A stretch of DNA of 64,000 nucleotides, taken from assembly GCA_017427265.1 (NCBI GenBank), contig JAFRTG010000004.1, forward strand, positions 35,459 to 99,458. The letters run 5' to 3'. Shown piece after piece: positions 7,762-19,100 of the stretch (positions are counted from its first letter, which is position 1; every line of letters starts with the position of its first letter). Source of the stretch: Oscillospiraceae bacterium (GTDB taxonomy: Bacteria > Bacillota > Clostridia > Oscillospirales > Ruminococcaceae). The notes beneath the pieces are model-generated. The model did no database searches. It was given only the letters and a program-made list of their open reading frames with translations, and was not told the DNA's origin. Made by a program: the position numbers and the translations under genes.

Positions 7762-9564
7762 TCAGATTTCCTGTCCGGCGAACTGTGTCATATAAAGATC
7801 GTAGTATTTGCCGTTTTCCTGCAGCAGCTCCTGATGCGTGCCGCTTTCGACGATGCGACCCTGATCCATAACGATAATCTGATCTGCGTCCTGAATCGTG
7901 GAGAGCCGGTGCGCGATAATCAGGCTCGTGCGATCCTTCATCAGGTCGTTCATGGCGTCCTGAATGTTCTGCTCTGTGCGCGTATCGACGCTTGAAGTCG
8001 CTTCGTCGAGAATCAGAATGCGCGGATACGACAGAAACGCACGGCCGATTGCGATCAGCTGCTGTTCGCCCTGCGAGAGGCTGACACTCGTCTGCGAAAG
8101 CATGGTGTCATAGCGGTCGGGCAGCTTGTCGATCACACGGTCACAGTAGCTGGAATGTGCTGCCTGTTCAAGCTCTTCGTCCGTGGCATCCTCCATCGCA
8201 TAGGTCAGGTTTGCCCGCACGGTATCAGAAAAGAGCTTGGTATCCTGCAGCACAATGCCGATGCTGTCACGCAGATCGGAAAGCGCGATATCGCGGATGT
8301 TTCTGCCGTCCAGCAGAATTTCGCCGCTGTCGATTTCATAAAACCGCATAAGCAGATTGATGATCGTTGTCTTGCCGCTGCCGGTCGAACCGACCAGCGC
8401 GATTTTTTTGCCCGATTCGATTTTCAGCGAGAAATCGGAAATGATTTTCTTTTCGGGAACATATGAAAAATCCACATGCCGGAACTCAATGATGCCGCTG
8501 ACCTCTTTCAGCGGGAGACCCTCAGCGTGCTCAGTTTCTGTATCGAGGATATCGAATACGCGCTCTGCGCCGGCTACAGCCGTCTGAATCTGGCCGTAAA
8601 GCTGTGCAAGCTCGTTGATCGGGCGGGAGAACTGCTTGGAGTAGATAATGAACGCCGAAATCACGCCGACCGTGATGTAACCCTTTAGTGCAAAATATGC
8701 GCCGAATACGGAAACAATCACAAAGGAAACATTGCTCAGCATATTCATGACAGGCCCCATGCAGTTGGAGATGATCTCCGCAACGATTCCCGTGCGGGTC
8801 AGCTGATCAGCGGTTCCGGTAAACTGTTCAATCACATCCTCCTGCTGATTATAGGCAGTAATCGTCTTATAGTTTGTCACCATTTCCTCGACGGTGCCGT
8901 TCAGCTTTCCGAGCAGCATCTGACGCTTGACAAAGTATTTCCGGATATACTTGGAAAAAAAGCTCGTGACAAAAACCGTCAGACCGACGGTTGAGCAGGA
9001 GAGCAGTCCGAGCGGAATGCTGTAATACAGCATCATGATGAGTGTGCCGATCAGTGTCAGAACACCCGAAAACAGCGAACTGAGCGACTGCGAGATGATA
9101 TTGGAAATGTTGTCTGCGTCATTCGTCATACGGCTGATAAGGTCGCCGTGCGAATGGCTGTCAATATACGAGATAGGAAGATGCACGATCCTGTCAAAAA
9201 GCTCCTTGCGGAGTCTGCTGACGACATTCTGGCTGAGCGATGCGCTGATATAGCCCTGCACAAGCGATGATACGCCGTGTATCAGGTGCATGGCGAGCAT
9301 GAGCGCAAGTATCCGCGGGAGCATGCCGTATTCGCCGTTTACGACCTTGTCGATGGCTGAGCTCTGAAAGCTCGGCGCCAGAACGGATGCAATGACGCTG
9401 ATGAGGACAACACCTGCCATGATGAGAACAGCTGTGCGCTCGGATTTGAAATACTGCAGGAGGCGGCGCAGCGTCTCTTTGCCGTTTTTCGGCTTTTCGA
9501 CCGGTGCTGCAAAGCCGGGGCCGCGTCTGCCGAAGCCCTGCTGAGAATTGTTCTGTCCTGCCAT
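7762..9564 (-). CDS. ABC exporter half-transporter with canonical ATPase site
   Basis: A 600-residue half-transporter: a Gly/Lys-rich cytoplasmic start, six membrane segments from about residues 45 to 320, then an ATPase domain. The Walker A motif GSTGSGKTT is near 391, the signature is LSQGEQ (a Q for the usual second G, near 496), and Walker B ends with the catalytic glutamate in ILILDEATSS (near 518). It starts one base inside the stop codon of the upstream partner (TAATG overlap), so the two are translated together. Together they form a heterodimeric multidrug-type exporter (MdlAB/BmrCD/TM287-288 class). The substrate cannot be deduced. Confidence 0.92.
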   Translation of the reverse strand: MAGQNNSQQGFGRRGPGFAAPVEKPKNGKETLRRLLQYFKSERTAVLIMAGVVLISVIASVLAPSFQSSAIDKVVNGEYGMLPRILALMLAMHLIHGVSSLVQGYISASLSQNVVSRLRKELFDRIVHLPISYIDSHSHGDLISRMTNDADNISNIISQSLSSLFSGVLTLIGTLIMMLYYSIPLGLLSCSTVGLTVFVTSFFSKYIRKYFVKRQMLLGKLNGTVEEMVTNYKTITAYNQQEDVIEQFTGTADQLTRTGIVAEIISNCMGPVMNMLSNVSFVIVSVFGAYFALKGYITVGVISAFIIYSKQFSRPINELAQLYGQIQTAVAGAERVFDILDTETEHAEGLPLKEVSGIIEFRHVDFSYVPEKKIISDFSLKIESGKKIALVGSTGSGKTTIINLLMRFYEIDSGEILLDGRNIRDIALSDLRDSIGIVLQDTKLFSDTVRANLTYAMEDATDEELEQAAHSSYCDRVIDKLPDRYDTMLSQTSVSLSQGEQQLIAIGRAFLSYPRILILDEATSSVDTRTEQNIQDAMNDLMKDRTSLIIAHRLSTIQDADQIIVMDQGRIVESGTHQELLQENGKYYDLYMTQFAGQEI

Positions 9565-11294
9565 TACGCATCCTCCTTTTTCAGCTGAGATGCATAGATA
9601 TCCTGATAAATCCGGCAGGTCTGCATGAGCCTGTCATGCGTATCACAGGCGGCAACAGTGCCGTTGTCGATGACCGCGATGCGGTCGGCATTCCGGACGG
9701 ATGAAATCCGCTGTGCGATAATGATTTTTGTCATGTCACGGAAGTCCTCGCGCAGCGCCTTCTGCAGTGCTGCTTCCGTGCGAAAATCCAGCGCACTGGT
9801 CGAATCGTCCAGAATCAGGATTTCTGCTTTTTTTACCAGTGCGCGGCTGATTGCGATACGCTGACGCTGACCGCCGGAAAGACTCATGCCGGATTCCGCG
9901 ACAGGCGTGTTATACTGCTCCGGCTGCTGCATGATGAATTCGTCAGCCTGTGCCGTGATTGCCGCTTTCCGGATTTCTTCGTCTGTCGCATCCGGGTTGC
10001 CGATGCGGATGTTTTCGGCGATGGTTGTGGAAAAGAGCTCGCTTTTCTGCAGCACGATTGCAATCCGGCTGCGCAGCTCGGAGAGCGGATACTCTTTTAC
10101 ATCAACGCCGTCAACCTCAACTGTGCCGGAATCAGCGTCATAGAAGCGGGGAATGAGATGTACCAGCGAGCTTTTGCCGCAGCCGGTTTCACCGATGACG
10201 GCAAGTGTTTCGCCGGGAGCAATCGAAAGATTGATATGATGCAGCACATCAGCGCCGTGATCTGCGTAGGAAAAGCAGACGTTCCGGAAGGTGACAGCGC
10301 CGCCCTTTGCAGCAGGGCTGCCGCTGCCGTCCTGAATCGGGGAGTCCGTTGCAAGGATTTCCTTTAATCTGCGCGAGGAGGTCATGCCGCGCGTGACAGT
10401 CTGGAAGATCATCGCAAGCATCATCATGCCGTTCAGAATCTGAGAGAGGTAGGTGACCGCAGCCATGATTGTTCCGGGTGCGATGCTGCCGTCCTGTACG
10501 CGGAGTGCGCCGATGTAAATAATCGCAACGGTCGCAAGATTCAGAACGATATTCATGACCGGCCGCATATAGGACATCAGAATCAGCACGCGGAACTGTG
10601 TGCCGACCAGATCGTCATTGCTCTGCGCAAAGCGCCGGTTTTCGCGGTTCTCCTGAATAAATGCCTTGACCACACGCGCGCCGGAGACATTTTCCTGAAT
10701 GACGGTATTCATCCGGTCGAGCTTTGTCTGCAGCAGATTGAACAGCGGTGTGGTTTTCCAGAGGACAAAGCCGATCTCCAGCAGAATGAGCGGAAGTGCA
10801 ATTACGATCACGGTGCCGAAATCGGCGGCAAGGGTCACAAGCGCGATGCTGCCTGCTACGAAAAACATTGCGCAGCGGACGCATCCGCGGATGATCTGCG
10901 AGACCATGTTCTGTACCTGCGTGACATCGCTGGTGGTGCGCGTAATCAGCGAACCGACGGAGAATTTGTCCGTCTGTGAAAAGGAAAAATGCATAATTTT
11001 TTTGAAGGCAGCCTTCCGGACATCATTGCCGAAATTCTGGCTGCAGAGATTTGTGCATACCCCGCTGAGCATTCCGCAAAGGCCGCCGGCCAGAACAATC
11101 AGCAGCATTTTCACACCGGTTCCGGTTACGATGTGCATATCGGAAACACCGTTGTTGTTCAGGCCGAGTATGCCGTTGTTGACAATTTCAGCCATCATGC
11201 GCGGCTGCAGCAGATCGACATATACTTCCAGCACCATGAAAACAGAGGCGAGCAGCGCTGCCTTCCAGTACCGTTTCAGATATTGAGCAATCAA
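9564..11294 (-). CDS. ABC exporter half-transporter with degenerate catalytic residue
   Basis: A half-transporter of about 576 residues: six membrane helices to about residue 300, Walker A GETGCGKSS near 366, signature LSGGQRQR near 471. Walker B reads ILILDDSTSALD, so the usual catalytic glutamate is aspartate. Such a substitution in one partner is typical of heterodimeric exporters with one weak ATP site, which fits the coupled 600-residue partner. The start is uncertain. An ATG at 11315 has no ribosome binding site, while AAAGGAG lies 8 nt before a TTG codon at 11294, which I prefer. It is the first gene of a two-gene leftward operon. Confidence 0.9.
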   Translation of the reverse strand: MIAQYLKRYWKAALLASVFMVLEVYVDLLQPRMMAEIVNNGILGLNNNGVSDMHIVTGTGVKMLLIVLAGGLCGMLSGVCTNLCSQNFGNDVRKAAFKKIMHFSFSQTDKFSVGSLITRTTSDVTQVQNMVSQIIRGCVRCAMFFVAGSIALVTLAADFGTVIVIALPLILLEIGFVLWKTTPLFNLLQTKLDRMNTVIQENVSGARVVKAFIQENRENRRFAQSNDDLVGTQFRVLILMSYMRPVMNIVLNLATVAIIYIGALRVQDGSIAPGTIMAAVTYLSQILNGMMMLAMIFQTVTRGMTSSRRLKEILATDSPIQDGSGSPAAKGGAVTFRNVCFSYADHGADVLHHINLSIAPGETLAVIGETGCGKSSLVHLIPRFYDADSGTVEVDGVDVKEYPLSELRSRIAIVLQKSELFSTTIAENIRIGNPDATDEEIRKAAITAQADEFIMQQPEQYNTPVAESGMSLSGGQRQRIAISRALVKKAEILILDDSTSALDFRTEAALQKALREDFRDMTKIIIAQRISSVRNADRIAVIDNGTVAACDTHDRLMQTCRIYQDIYASQLKKEDA

Positions 11295-11335
11295 ATTCAG
11301 AACTCCTTTCCGCATGTCAGTTTTTGAGCAATTCT

Positions 11336-11364
11336 ATTATACACGATTTCTGAAACGATTGCAA
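11336..11364 (-). promoter_or_regulatory. Promoter of the ABC exporter operon
   Basis: On the minus strand, TTGCAA (11359-11364) and TATAAT (11336-11341) are 17 bp apart, about 40 nt before the start codon. Confidence 0.75.
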
Positions 11365-11489
11365 TCTTTTTTACAATCAGGAATTGCGCCGCATTACGGG
11401 AGGCTGCCCATTTTTTGCGGTGCATCCTGAAACTTTTTTTAATCCGTGACGGAAATTTTGCACATATCAGAAAAAATTTGCATATGGAA

Positions 11490-11518
11490 TTGACAAGGGG
11501 CAATTTTTGTGATAAACT
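11490..11518 (+). promoter_or_regulatory. Promoter of the carbohydrate-binding dockerin gene
   Basis: TTGACA (11490-11495) and TAAACT (11513-11518) have a 17-bp spacer. The leader ends with GAAAGGAAGG before the ATG at 11570. Confidence 0.75.
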
Positions 11519-11569
11519 GTGACCATGGGGGTTATTTTACATTCATACATGAAAGGAAGGGTTTGAAAA

Positions 11570-12964
11570 ATGAAACATACAAAGAAATTCGCAGCCGCGC
11601 TGATGTGCGGCACCATTCTGATGACGGCGCTTCCGCTGTCTGCTGTCCATGCTGAGGAAACCGCCGACACGCCGGCAGCTTCCGAGCCGGTCGTCATGGA
11701 TGCTGTTGTCAAGTTCAACGGTGAAGCGGCAGAATCTTCTTCTGATAAGGTTCAGATTGAAGGCACCAAAGTTATCATCACCGCATCCGGCAACTATGAG
11801 TTTTCCGGTGAGACGGCGGACGGACAGATTGACGTCAACATTCCCGATAAAAAGACAGATACCGGAACCGTCAAGCTGTTCTTCAACGGCGTAAAGATTA
11901 CCGGAAAGAGCAGCGCCGCCGTTCTGATTGAAAGCGCAAAAAATACTTCGATCAATATTGTGGACGGCACTGAGAACTTCATTTATGACGGCACGACCTA
12001 TCCGGAGGATATCACTGCTGCGGTTTATGCAAAGGATGAGCTGACCATTAAGAGCGCAGGCGAGGCCGGAACCGGAAAGCTCCGCATCGAGGCTGCGACG
12101 CAGCACGGTCTCCACTGCACGGAAGAAGTCAAGGTGACCGGCGGAAACCTGAAAATCCGTACCGATAAGGGCGACGGCCTCCGCGGCAAGGAAGCTGTCA
12201 CAATCAAAGGCGGCGATATTGATATCAATGCAGACGGCGACGGTCTGAAGTCCACAAAGGGCAAGGTCGATATCTCCGGCGGCAAGATGGAGATCAAGGC
12301 CGGCAATGATGCGATTCAGGCGGAAACCGATCTGATGATTACCGGCGGTGATATCAAGGCAAACGGCGACCGCGGTCTGACTGCACCGAAAGGCGCTCTG
12401 ATCAACGGCGGACTGGTTTTTGCAACTGCAACCGTCGATACGCCGAAGGAAGGCGAGGCTGCAAAGGATAATACCTTCAAGATTGCGGAAGCGAGCACAC
12501 AGCCGGTGATTCTGGTTCAGATGTCCGAGCAGCAGCTCAAGGAACAGCGCGTTGTTCTGAAGGACGTGGATTCCAAGAATGTGATTTCCAAGAATCCCAA
12601 CAAGAAATTTGATTATATCCTGCTTTCTTCGCCGGAGCTTGCCGTCGGAAAGACCTATACGCTTTCCGTCAACGATGCTGACTGCGAGAATGGCAAGATC
12701 GAACTGAATGCTGCGGTCGTCAATGTTGAAAATGTTGTCAATAAGGCGCCGAGAGTTGCCGATGAAGGCGATGCGCTTGATATCAACTACGACGGATCCG
12801 TGGATGTTTCCGATGCCGTTCTGACCTGCCGCTTTGTATCCGGTGACAGCTCCGTGACCTATATCACAGATAAAATGGTTGCGCGCATGGACTGTGACAA
12901 AAACGGTACGGTTGAGATGGATGATGTCACGGTGATCCTGAAGAGAATTGCGCATCTTGCATAA
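11570..12964 (+). CDS. Secreted Cthe_2159-like carbohydrate-binding protein with C-terminal dockerin
   Basis: A 464-residue exported protein. The signal peptide ends near VHAEE (about residue 27). Residues 45-390 form a repetitive beta-rich region. Its short Gly/Asp-rich turns (TGGNLKIRTDKGDGL, KGGDIDINADGDGL, SGGKMEIKAGNDAI, TGGDIKANGDRGL) are typical of the beta-helix of Cthe_2159-type polysaccharide-binding proteins. The last 65 residues form a dockerin type I-like module with two Ca-binding loops, one starting DINYDGSVDVSDA and the other MDCDKNGTVEMDD. It probably binds plant cell-wall polysaccharide and attaches to a cohesin-bearing scaffold on the cell surface. No catalytic domain is visible. 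It is monocistronic with its own promoter and terminator. Confidence 0.88.
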   Translation: MKHTKKFAAALMCGTILMTALPLSAVHAEETADTPAASEPVVMDAVVKFNGEAAESSSDKVQIEGTKVIITASGNYEFSGETADGQIDVNIPDKKTDTGTVKLFFNGVKITGKSSAAVLIESAKNTSINIVDGTENFIYDGTTYPEDITAAVYAKDELTIKSAGEAGTGKLRIEAATQHGLHCTEEVKVTGGNLKIRTDKGDGLRGKEAVTIKGGDIDINADGDGLKSTKGKVDISGGKMEIKAGNDAIQAETDLMITGGDIKANGDRGLTAPKGALINGGLVFATATVDTPKEGEAAKDNTFKIAEASTQPVILVQMSEQQLKEQRVVLKDVDSKNVISKNPNKKFDYILLSSPELAVGKTYTLSVNDADCENGKIELNAAVVNVENVVNKAPRVADEGDALDINYDGSVDVSDAVLTCRFVSGDSSVTYITDKMVARMDCDKNGTVEMDDVTVILKRIAHLA

Positions 12965-12982
12965 TTTTTCAGACTGAAAATC

Positions 12983-13013
12983 AAGAGCACGCGGGCTTCC
13001 TGCGTGCTCTTTT
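12983..13013 (+). terminator. Terminator after the dockerin gene
   Basis: A 10-bp stem (12983-12992 with 13002-13011) is followed by a short T run. Confidence 0.85.
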
Positions 13014-13053
13014 CGTCATTTTATAAAAAGATGTAGAAAATACCAAAATCCTC

Positions 13054-13082
13054 TTGCAATTTCTTCCGAAAAATGGTATAAT
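13054..13082 (+). promoter_or_regulatory. Promoter of the giant LRR protein gene
   Basis: TTGCAA (13054-13059) and a perfect TATAAT (13077-13082) are separated by 17 bp. An extended AAAGGAGG ribosome binding site lies before the ATG at 13162. Confidence 0.8.
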
Positions 13083-13161
13083 AATTCTAATTGGTAAGAA
13101 ACCTGAATTTACCATTGCTTTCTATCGCAATATTCAAGGCGCATAAAGGAGGTAACGAGAA

Positions 13162-16100
13162 ATGGCGGAACGAGTGTTTACCCGGGAGGATGCCAAAGGT
13201 CTGATCCGTTCCAACTCGAAAATTGTCAAGATCCCTTCTGATTTCACAGCAATCGGAAGCGGCGCTCTGGCCGGCTTTTCGCAGGTTGAAGAACTGGTGA
13301 TTCCGGAAGGTGTTACCCGGATTGCTTCAAACGCATTCTATACCAGGAGCTTTAAAAACACCTGTAAGGTGCGTCGGCTGTCGATCCCTTCGTCTCTGAC
13401 GAATTTTGAGCGCTGGTGTTTCTTTGGCTGTGATAACCTGGAGATCGTCAATCTGCCGGACGGCTTCTCCATTCCGCTTGCACTGGAGCTGTTCTGGCAG
13501 TGCTATAATGCTGCTCTGTGCATCGGAAAGAAGTCTCTGTTCGGTTCCAAGGCGAAGGTTAAAACAGTGAAGGAATACTTAGCTGAAACAGCCGGTATAC
13601 TGACCTTTGCAACTGCTGCATATCTGCAGGTCGCACCGGATAACTCTCTGCTGATTCCGCCGGAGTATTCTGTCATCTCTTCTCATGCAATGAAGAGCCT
13701 TGTCAGCAAAAATATCAAGCGTCTGCTGATTCCGAGAACGGTTCGCTGCATTGCTGTGAATGCATTTACGTTCCTCGATTCGCTGGAACAGGTTTTCTTT
13801 GAGGAGGGTACTGAATACATTGACAGCTGTGCGCTGGCAAATTGCCGTCAGCTCCGCAGCATCGTGATTCCGGATACCGTGAAGGAAATCGGCGTCGGTG
13901 CCTTTATGAATCTGCCGATGCTGGAATCAATCCGGCTTCCTGCCGGGCTGCGGTATCTCTCTGACGAGCTGCTGAGCGGGTGCCGTTCCCTGAAAAAAGT
14001 AATCTTCGGAAACCGTGTGGAACGGATCGGTGCGGGAACCTTTGCCGGCTGTGCCTCTCTCACCAGCATGATTCTGCCGGAGGGACTGCAGTCCATCGGC
14101 AACAGCGCCTTCTGGGAATGCAAGCAGCTGCAGCGGCTTTATGTGCCGGCCAGCTGTAAATCCGTCACGCAGTCCTCGTTCGGAAACTGCCCGTATCTGA
14201 CGGAACTCCATATGCCGCGCATCATTCACGATCAGAATGAAATGAAGCGCGTATTCGGTGATATTACCAATCCGACAATCACATGGCTCGATCCGGGTGC
14301 GGTTCCGCCCGCATGGAACGACGACGATGTTCTTCCGCAGCGTGAGATTCAGGAGCTTGTTGAGGAAAAGGAAAAACCGAAGAAGCCGGTTGATTTCTCC
14401 GAGCTGATTCCCTCCAATGTTCCGATTCAGGCAGCAATGTCACAGCAGGCTGCGGCCGCGGAGGATCCTTCCGGTGTAAAAGCAAAACCGGTATCCGTTG
14501 ATGCTGATTCCGTACAGAAAATGGAGCGCTCCATTGCTTCCATGCAGCAGCAGATCTCCTCACTCGCTGAGACTGCACATGAAAATGCTGCTTACGGTCT
14601 TTCCGGTGTCGATCAGGGTACTATTGATAAACTGTATCAGAATCTTGCGATCATGCAGCAGAACTATCAGGCACTGGAAAAGTTCAAGGATTCTGCTGAC
14701 GCAATGGCATCTCTGCAGAAGCAGATGCAGGATATGGCAATGATGCAGGAAAAGATCGAACAGATCAACGCCATGCAGCAGTCTGTCCGCGATCAGGCGC
14801 AGAAGCTCTCCGCACTCCAGGAGAAGATCGGCGCGATCAATGAAATGAAGGAACAGATCAACGCCATCACCGAGATGCAGTCGAAGATTGATTCGCTGAG
14901 CGGTGCAGAAAACGTCAGCGGCATGATTACCGATCTGGATGCCAAGCTCGATGCACTGTCTGCATTCAAGGAAAAGGCCGATGCGCTTTCCGAGCTGCAG
15001 GCCAAGCTCGATGCAATCGGCGACGTCCGGAACATGGCCGGAACGATTTCCGAGCTGCAGGCTAAGCTCGGCGCGTTTTCGGAAATGCAGAGCAAGATTG
15101 AATCAATCTCTGAGCTGGAAAAGAAAGTGGAGGCAATTCCGGATATTCAGGAAAAGGTCGATGCGATTTCCGGCATTCAGGAAAAAGTTGATGCGATTTC
15201 CGGCATTCAGGAGAAGGTTGATGCAATTTCCGAAATGCAGGAAAAGGTTGAGGCAATCGGCGATGTGACCGAACAAATCAGCATGATTCCGCAGATGCAG
15301 CAGCAGCTCGAAAATCTGAGCGAAATGCAGCAGCAGACCGCGGAACAGCTCGCTGAGATTGTGCCGACAGCCGCACAGGAGGCTGCTGTACCCGTTTCAG
15401 AACCGGCACCGGTTGTACGAACCGGAGTGCCGAACGAGGACGGCTTCATCACCCCGGATGAACCGGCATTCCTGCAGGATGCAATCTCCGGCATTCAGAA
15501 CGTACAGTCTGCGCCGGAACCTGCAGCTGAGGCGCCGCAGTTCCCGTTTGAACTGCCTGCTGCGCCTGTGGTTTCTCCTGCCCCTGCCAATGCTGCGGCT
15601 GCTGATGTGTTCAATACACCGGCAGCATCCGCACCTGCGCCGGAGGTTCCGGCAGAGCCTGCTGCTGAGCCTGAGACGCCTGCAACAGCTTCTGTTCAGG
15701 AGAACTTTGAGGAGGTTCCTGCACCGCAGACAATCCCTGTTCAGCCGGCCATACCGGTTCCGCAGTCTGCTCCGGCAGCGTCTGCTGTATCTGCTGCATT
15801 TGATGACTGCATCTGTTTTGTGCCTGTTCATACCGGTGAATATCCGCTGGGTGAAAAGATCTTCACGCAGGATGTTTCCAAGCCGATGCCCGGCCCTGTG
15901 GAGCGCAGCGCTGCTCTGAAGGCCTATACCGTGATTGCATATCGCGCCTTCCGGAATTCGCAGGGCGGTGAACGGTTTGAAATCCCCGAAGGCATCCGCC
16001 GGATCGAGACACAGGCATTCTGGGATTCGCCCCGTCTGCTTGCGATCGAGATTCCGTCCACACTGACTGAGGTCGAGCCGGATGCATTCGCAGGCTGTTC

Positions 16101-19100
16101 CAGACTTGCAGATGTCTATGTTCCGAATGATTTCCCGGAGCGCAAGGCAGTTGAATATTTCATGTTCCGTCCTGAAATCAAGCTGCACTGGCCGCGCAAG
16201 AAGATTCTTTCCAGAGCCCGGATTGAGACCGTCGGCGATCTGATGGAGCAGTTTGATGATATCCTGACTGCACAGAAGGCGAAAAAGCTCGTTGTCCGGA
16301 ATCACATACTCCAGATTCCGGAGGGCTATACAACGCTCGCGCCGAATTTCGCACAGGATATCGACATTCGTCAGGATGAACCGGAGCATACACTCTCTAC
16401 CATTTATCTGCCGAAAAGCATCCGGCGGATTGCAGCCCGCGCATTTGCCGGCTTGGAATCCGTCAAGCATATTATTATCCCGGAAGGCTTGCAGCTCATT
16501 GACATGAATGCATTTTCCGGATGCATGGGACCTGCGCGTCTGCTTCTGCCGGATTCCGTCAGCTATATCGGACCGTTTGCGTTTGCGGCTCCCTGTCAGT
16601 ATGAGCAGATTCGTCTGCCGATCACGCTGCAGTCGATCGCGGAGAATACATTCTCCAACTGCAATACGCTTGTCAGTCTCCGGATTCCGGAAAGCGTCCG
16701 GGAGATTGGTGATGCAGCACTGTCCGGCTGCAGCAATCTCAGCTCGCTGACAATTCCGCGTGCGTTCGAGTCGAGACTGCCTGCAATCCTTGACGGTCCG
16801 GTCAAAATCAATGTCAACTGGACGGATGAGCTCCGCAGCGAGAGCACGGTGCAGCCGAGCAATGCGCTCCTTACATATCTCAATCAGCGTTATGCACCTG
16901 TTTCCGAGCAGCGGCTGTTTACGCCGGAAATCAGCAAGGCCTGCGAGAATTTCAACGAACGGATCAAGGAGCTTCATGCGCATCCGATCGTCGCGGAAAA
17001 CGGTCTTGCCGAAATGGCAAATCAGACGAAATTTGAAATTCCGCTTGGCGTGCTTCGCCTTTGCAGTTATTCGTTCGGCACGAATCAGCGGCTTTTGACG
17101 CTGACCGTTCCGAAGGCACTGAATGAATTTGAATATGCACCGTTCTATAACTGTGAAAAGCTGCGCGATGTGTTTGTTCCGGAGGAATTTGACCGCGATA
17201 CAACGGCAGCACTCTTCATGCGCTATCCGTCTGCGCTGGTTTACTTCGGCAATGCAAGACCGATCCGTGTTCGTCAGCTGACAGCTGAATGCCCGTGGAT
17301 TATGACGTCCAACGATGTTGCGGATCTTGATTCGTCCGTTGGCTCCATTCAGGTTCCGGAAGGCTATCTTGTGATCGGTTCCTTTATGTATCACGGCATT
17401 CTCGGCAAGCCGAATCTGAAGCGGCTTGTGCTTGCTTCGTCTGTCAGATTGATCGGAACGAGCGCATTCTCACATCTTGACAATCTGGAAGAGATCATTT
17501 GTCCGGAAGGACTGCTTGCGGTTGAGCCGGAAGCCTTTGTTGAATGCAGCGGACTCAGACGCATTATATTCCCCGGTACGCTCCGCTTCCTCGGAAAGCG
17601 CGCGCTCGTCGGGTGCGTTAATCTGGAAGAGATTGTGCTGCCGAAGCGCTTTGAGAGCTGCACGTCTGAGATTCTCCGCGAATGCCCGAGAGTCAGATTT
17701 GTCTGGTGCGACGATGCTCCGGTTGAAGCGTATTCTGCACCGGCACCGGCACCTGTTGCGGAAGCGCCTGCCGAAGCCGTTCCCGAACAGACTGCTGTGC
17801 CTGATACTCCGGTTCCTGTCAACAACCCGGCATACGGTGAAGTGACTGTTCACGCTGAAAATGCATATGTTTCGCCGTCCGCAGTACAGCCTTTCGCGGC
17901 TGCTGAGCCCGCACAGGCCGAAGCGCCTGTTCCTGAGGCAGTTCAGCCGGAGGCGACTGCTCTTCCTGAGGTGACAGAACCTGTACCGGCCGTGAATGCA
18001 GACTTTGAAGAGGTCATTGCAGATATGACCGGCGGACAGCCTGAGGAGATTGCTCCGGATGCTGATGAAGCAGCTTTGTCTGATCGTCTGCCTGAGGAAT
18101 TTGATGAGCCGGAAGATCTGGATGATATTCCGGACGATGAGATTTCTGAAAAGTTTACAGAAGAGCTTGCGGATATTATCTCGGATATCTTTGAAAAGCC
18201 GCCGCTTGAGGTTATGGGTCTGAGCGATGAGGCGCATACGCTGAGCGAAACGGATGCTTCCGTGAAGGAAGTCGCTGCTGAAAACGACACGCCGTTTGTT
18301 TCGCTCGATGAGATTACCGAGGAGCTTGCCAATGCCGGCGAGGAACTCAGTGAAGCGGTTGAAGAAGCAGCTGACGAGATTACTGAGGAAGCAGCGCCTT
18401 CGCTCGACGAGCTCGAATCCTTCGCAGATGAAACTGCAGATAAGGTTGAGGAAATCGCTGAGGATATTGCTGAGGAAGCAGCGCCGTCTCTCGACGAACT
18501 CGAATCGCTCGCTGATGAAACTGCTGAAACGGTTGAGGAAATCGCGGAAGATACCGCTGAGGAAGCAGCGCCTTCGTTCGACGAACTCGAATCCTTCGTA
18601 GATGAAACCACTGAAACGGCTGAGGAAATCACCGAAGATATCGCTGAGGAAGCAGCGCCTTCGCTCGACGATCTCGAATCCTTCGCGGACGAAACCGCAG
18701 ATACGGTTGAGGAAATCGCAGAGGATATTGCTGAGGAAGCAGCGCCTTCGCTCGACGAACTCGAATCGCTCGCTGATGAAACCGCGGAAGATTCCGCTGA
18801 GGAAGCAGAGCCTTTGCTCGACGCACTCGAATCCTTCGTGGATGAAACCGCAGAAACGGTTGAGGAAATCGCGGAAGATACCGCTGAGGAAGCCGAGCCT
18901 TCGCTCGACGAACTCGAATCGTTTGCGGACGAAACCGCAGATACGGTTGAGGAAATCGCAGAGGATATTGCTGAGGAAGCAGCGCCTTCGCTCGACGAAC
19001 TCGAATCCTTCGTGGATGAAACCGCAGAAACGGTTGAGGAAATCGCGGAAGATACCGCTGAGGAAGCCGAGCCTTCGCTCGACGCACTCGAATCGTTTGC

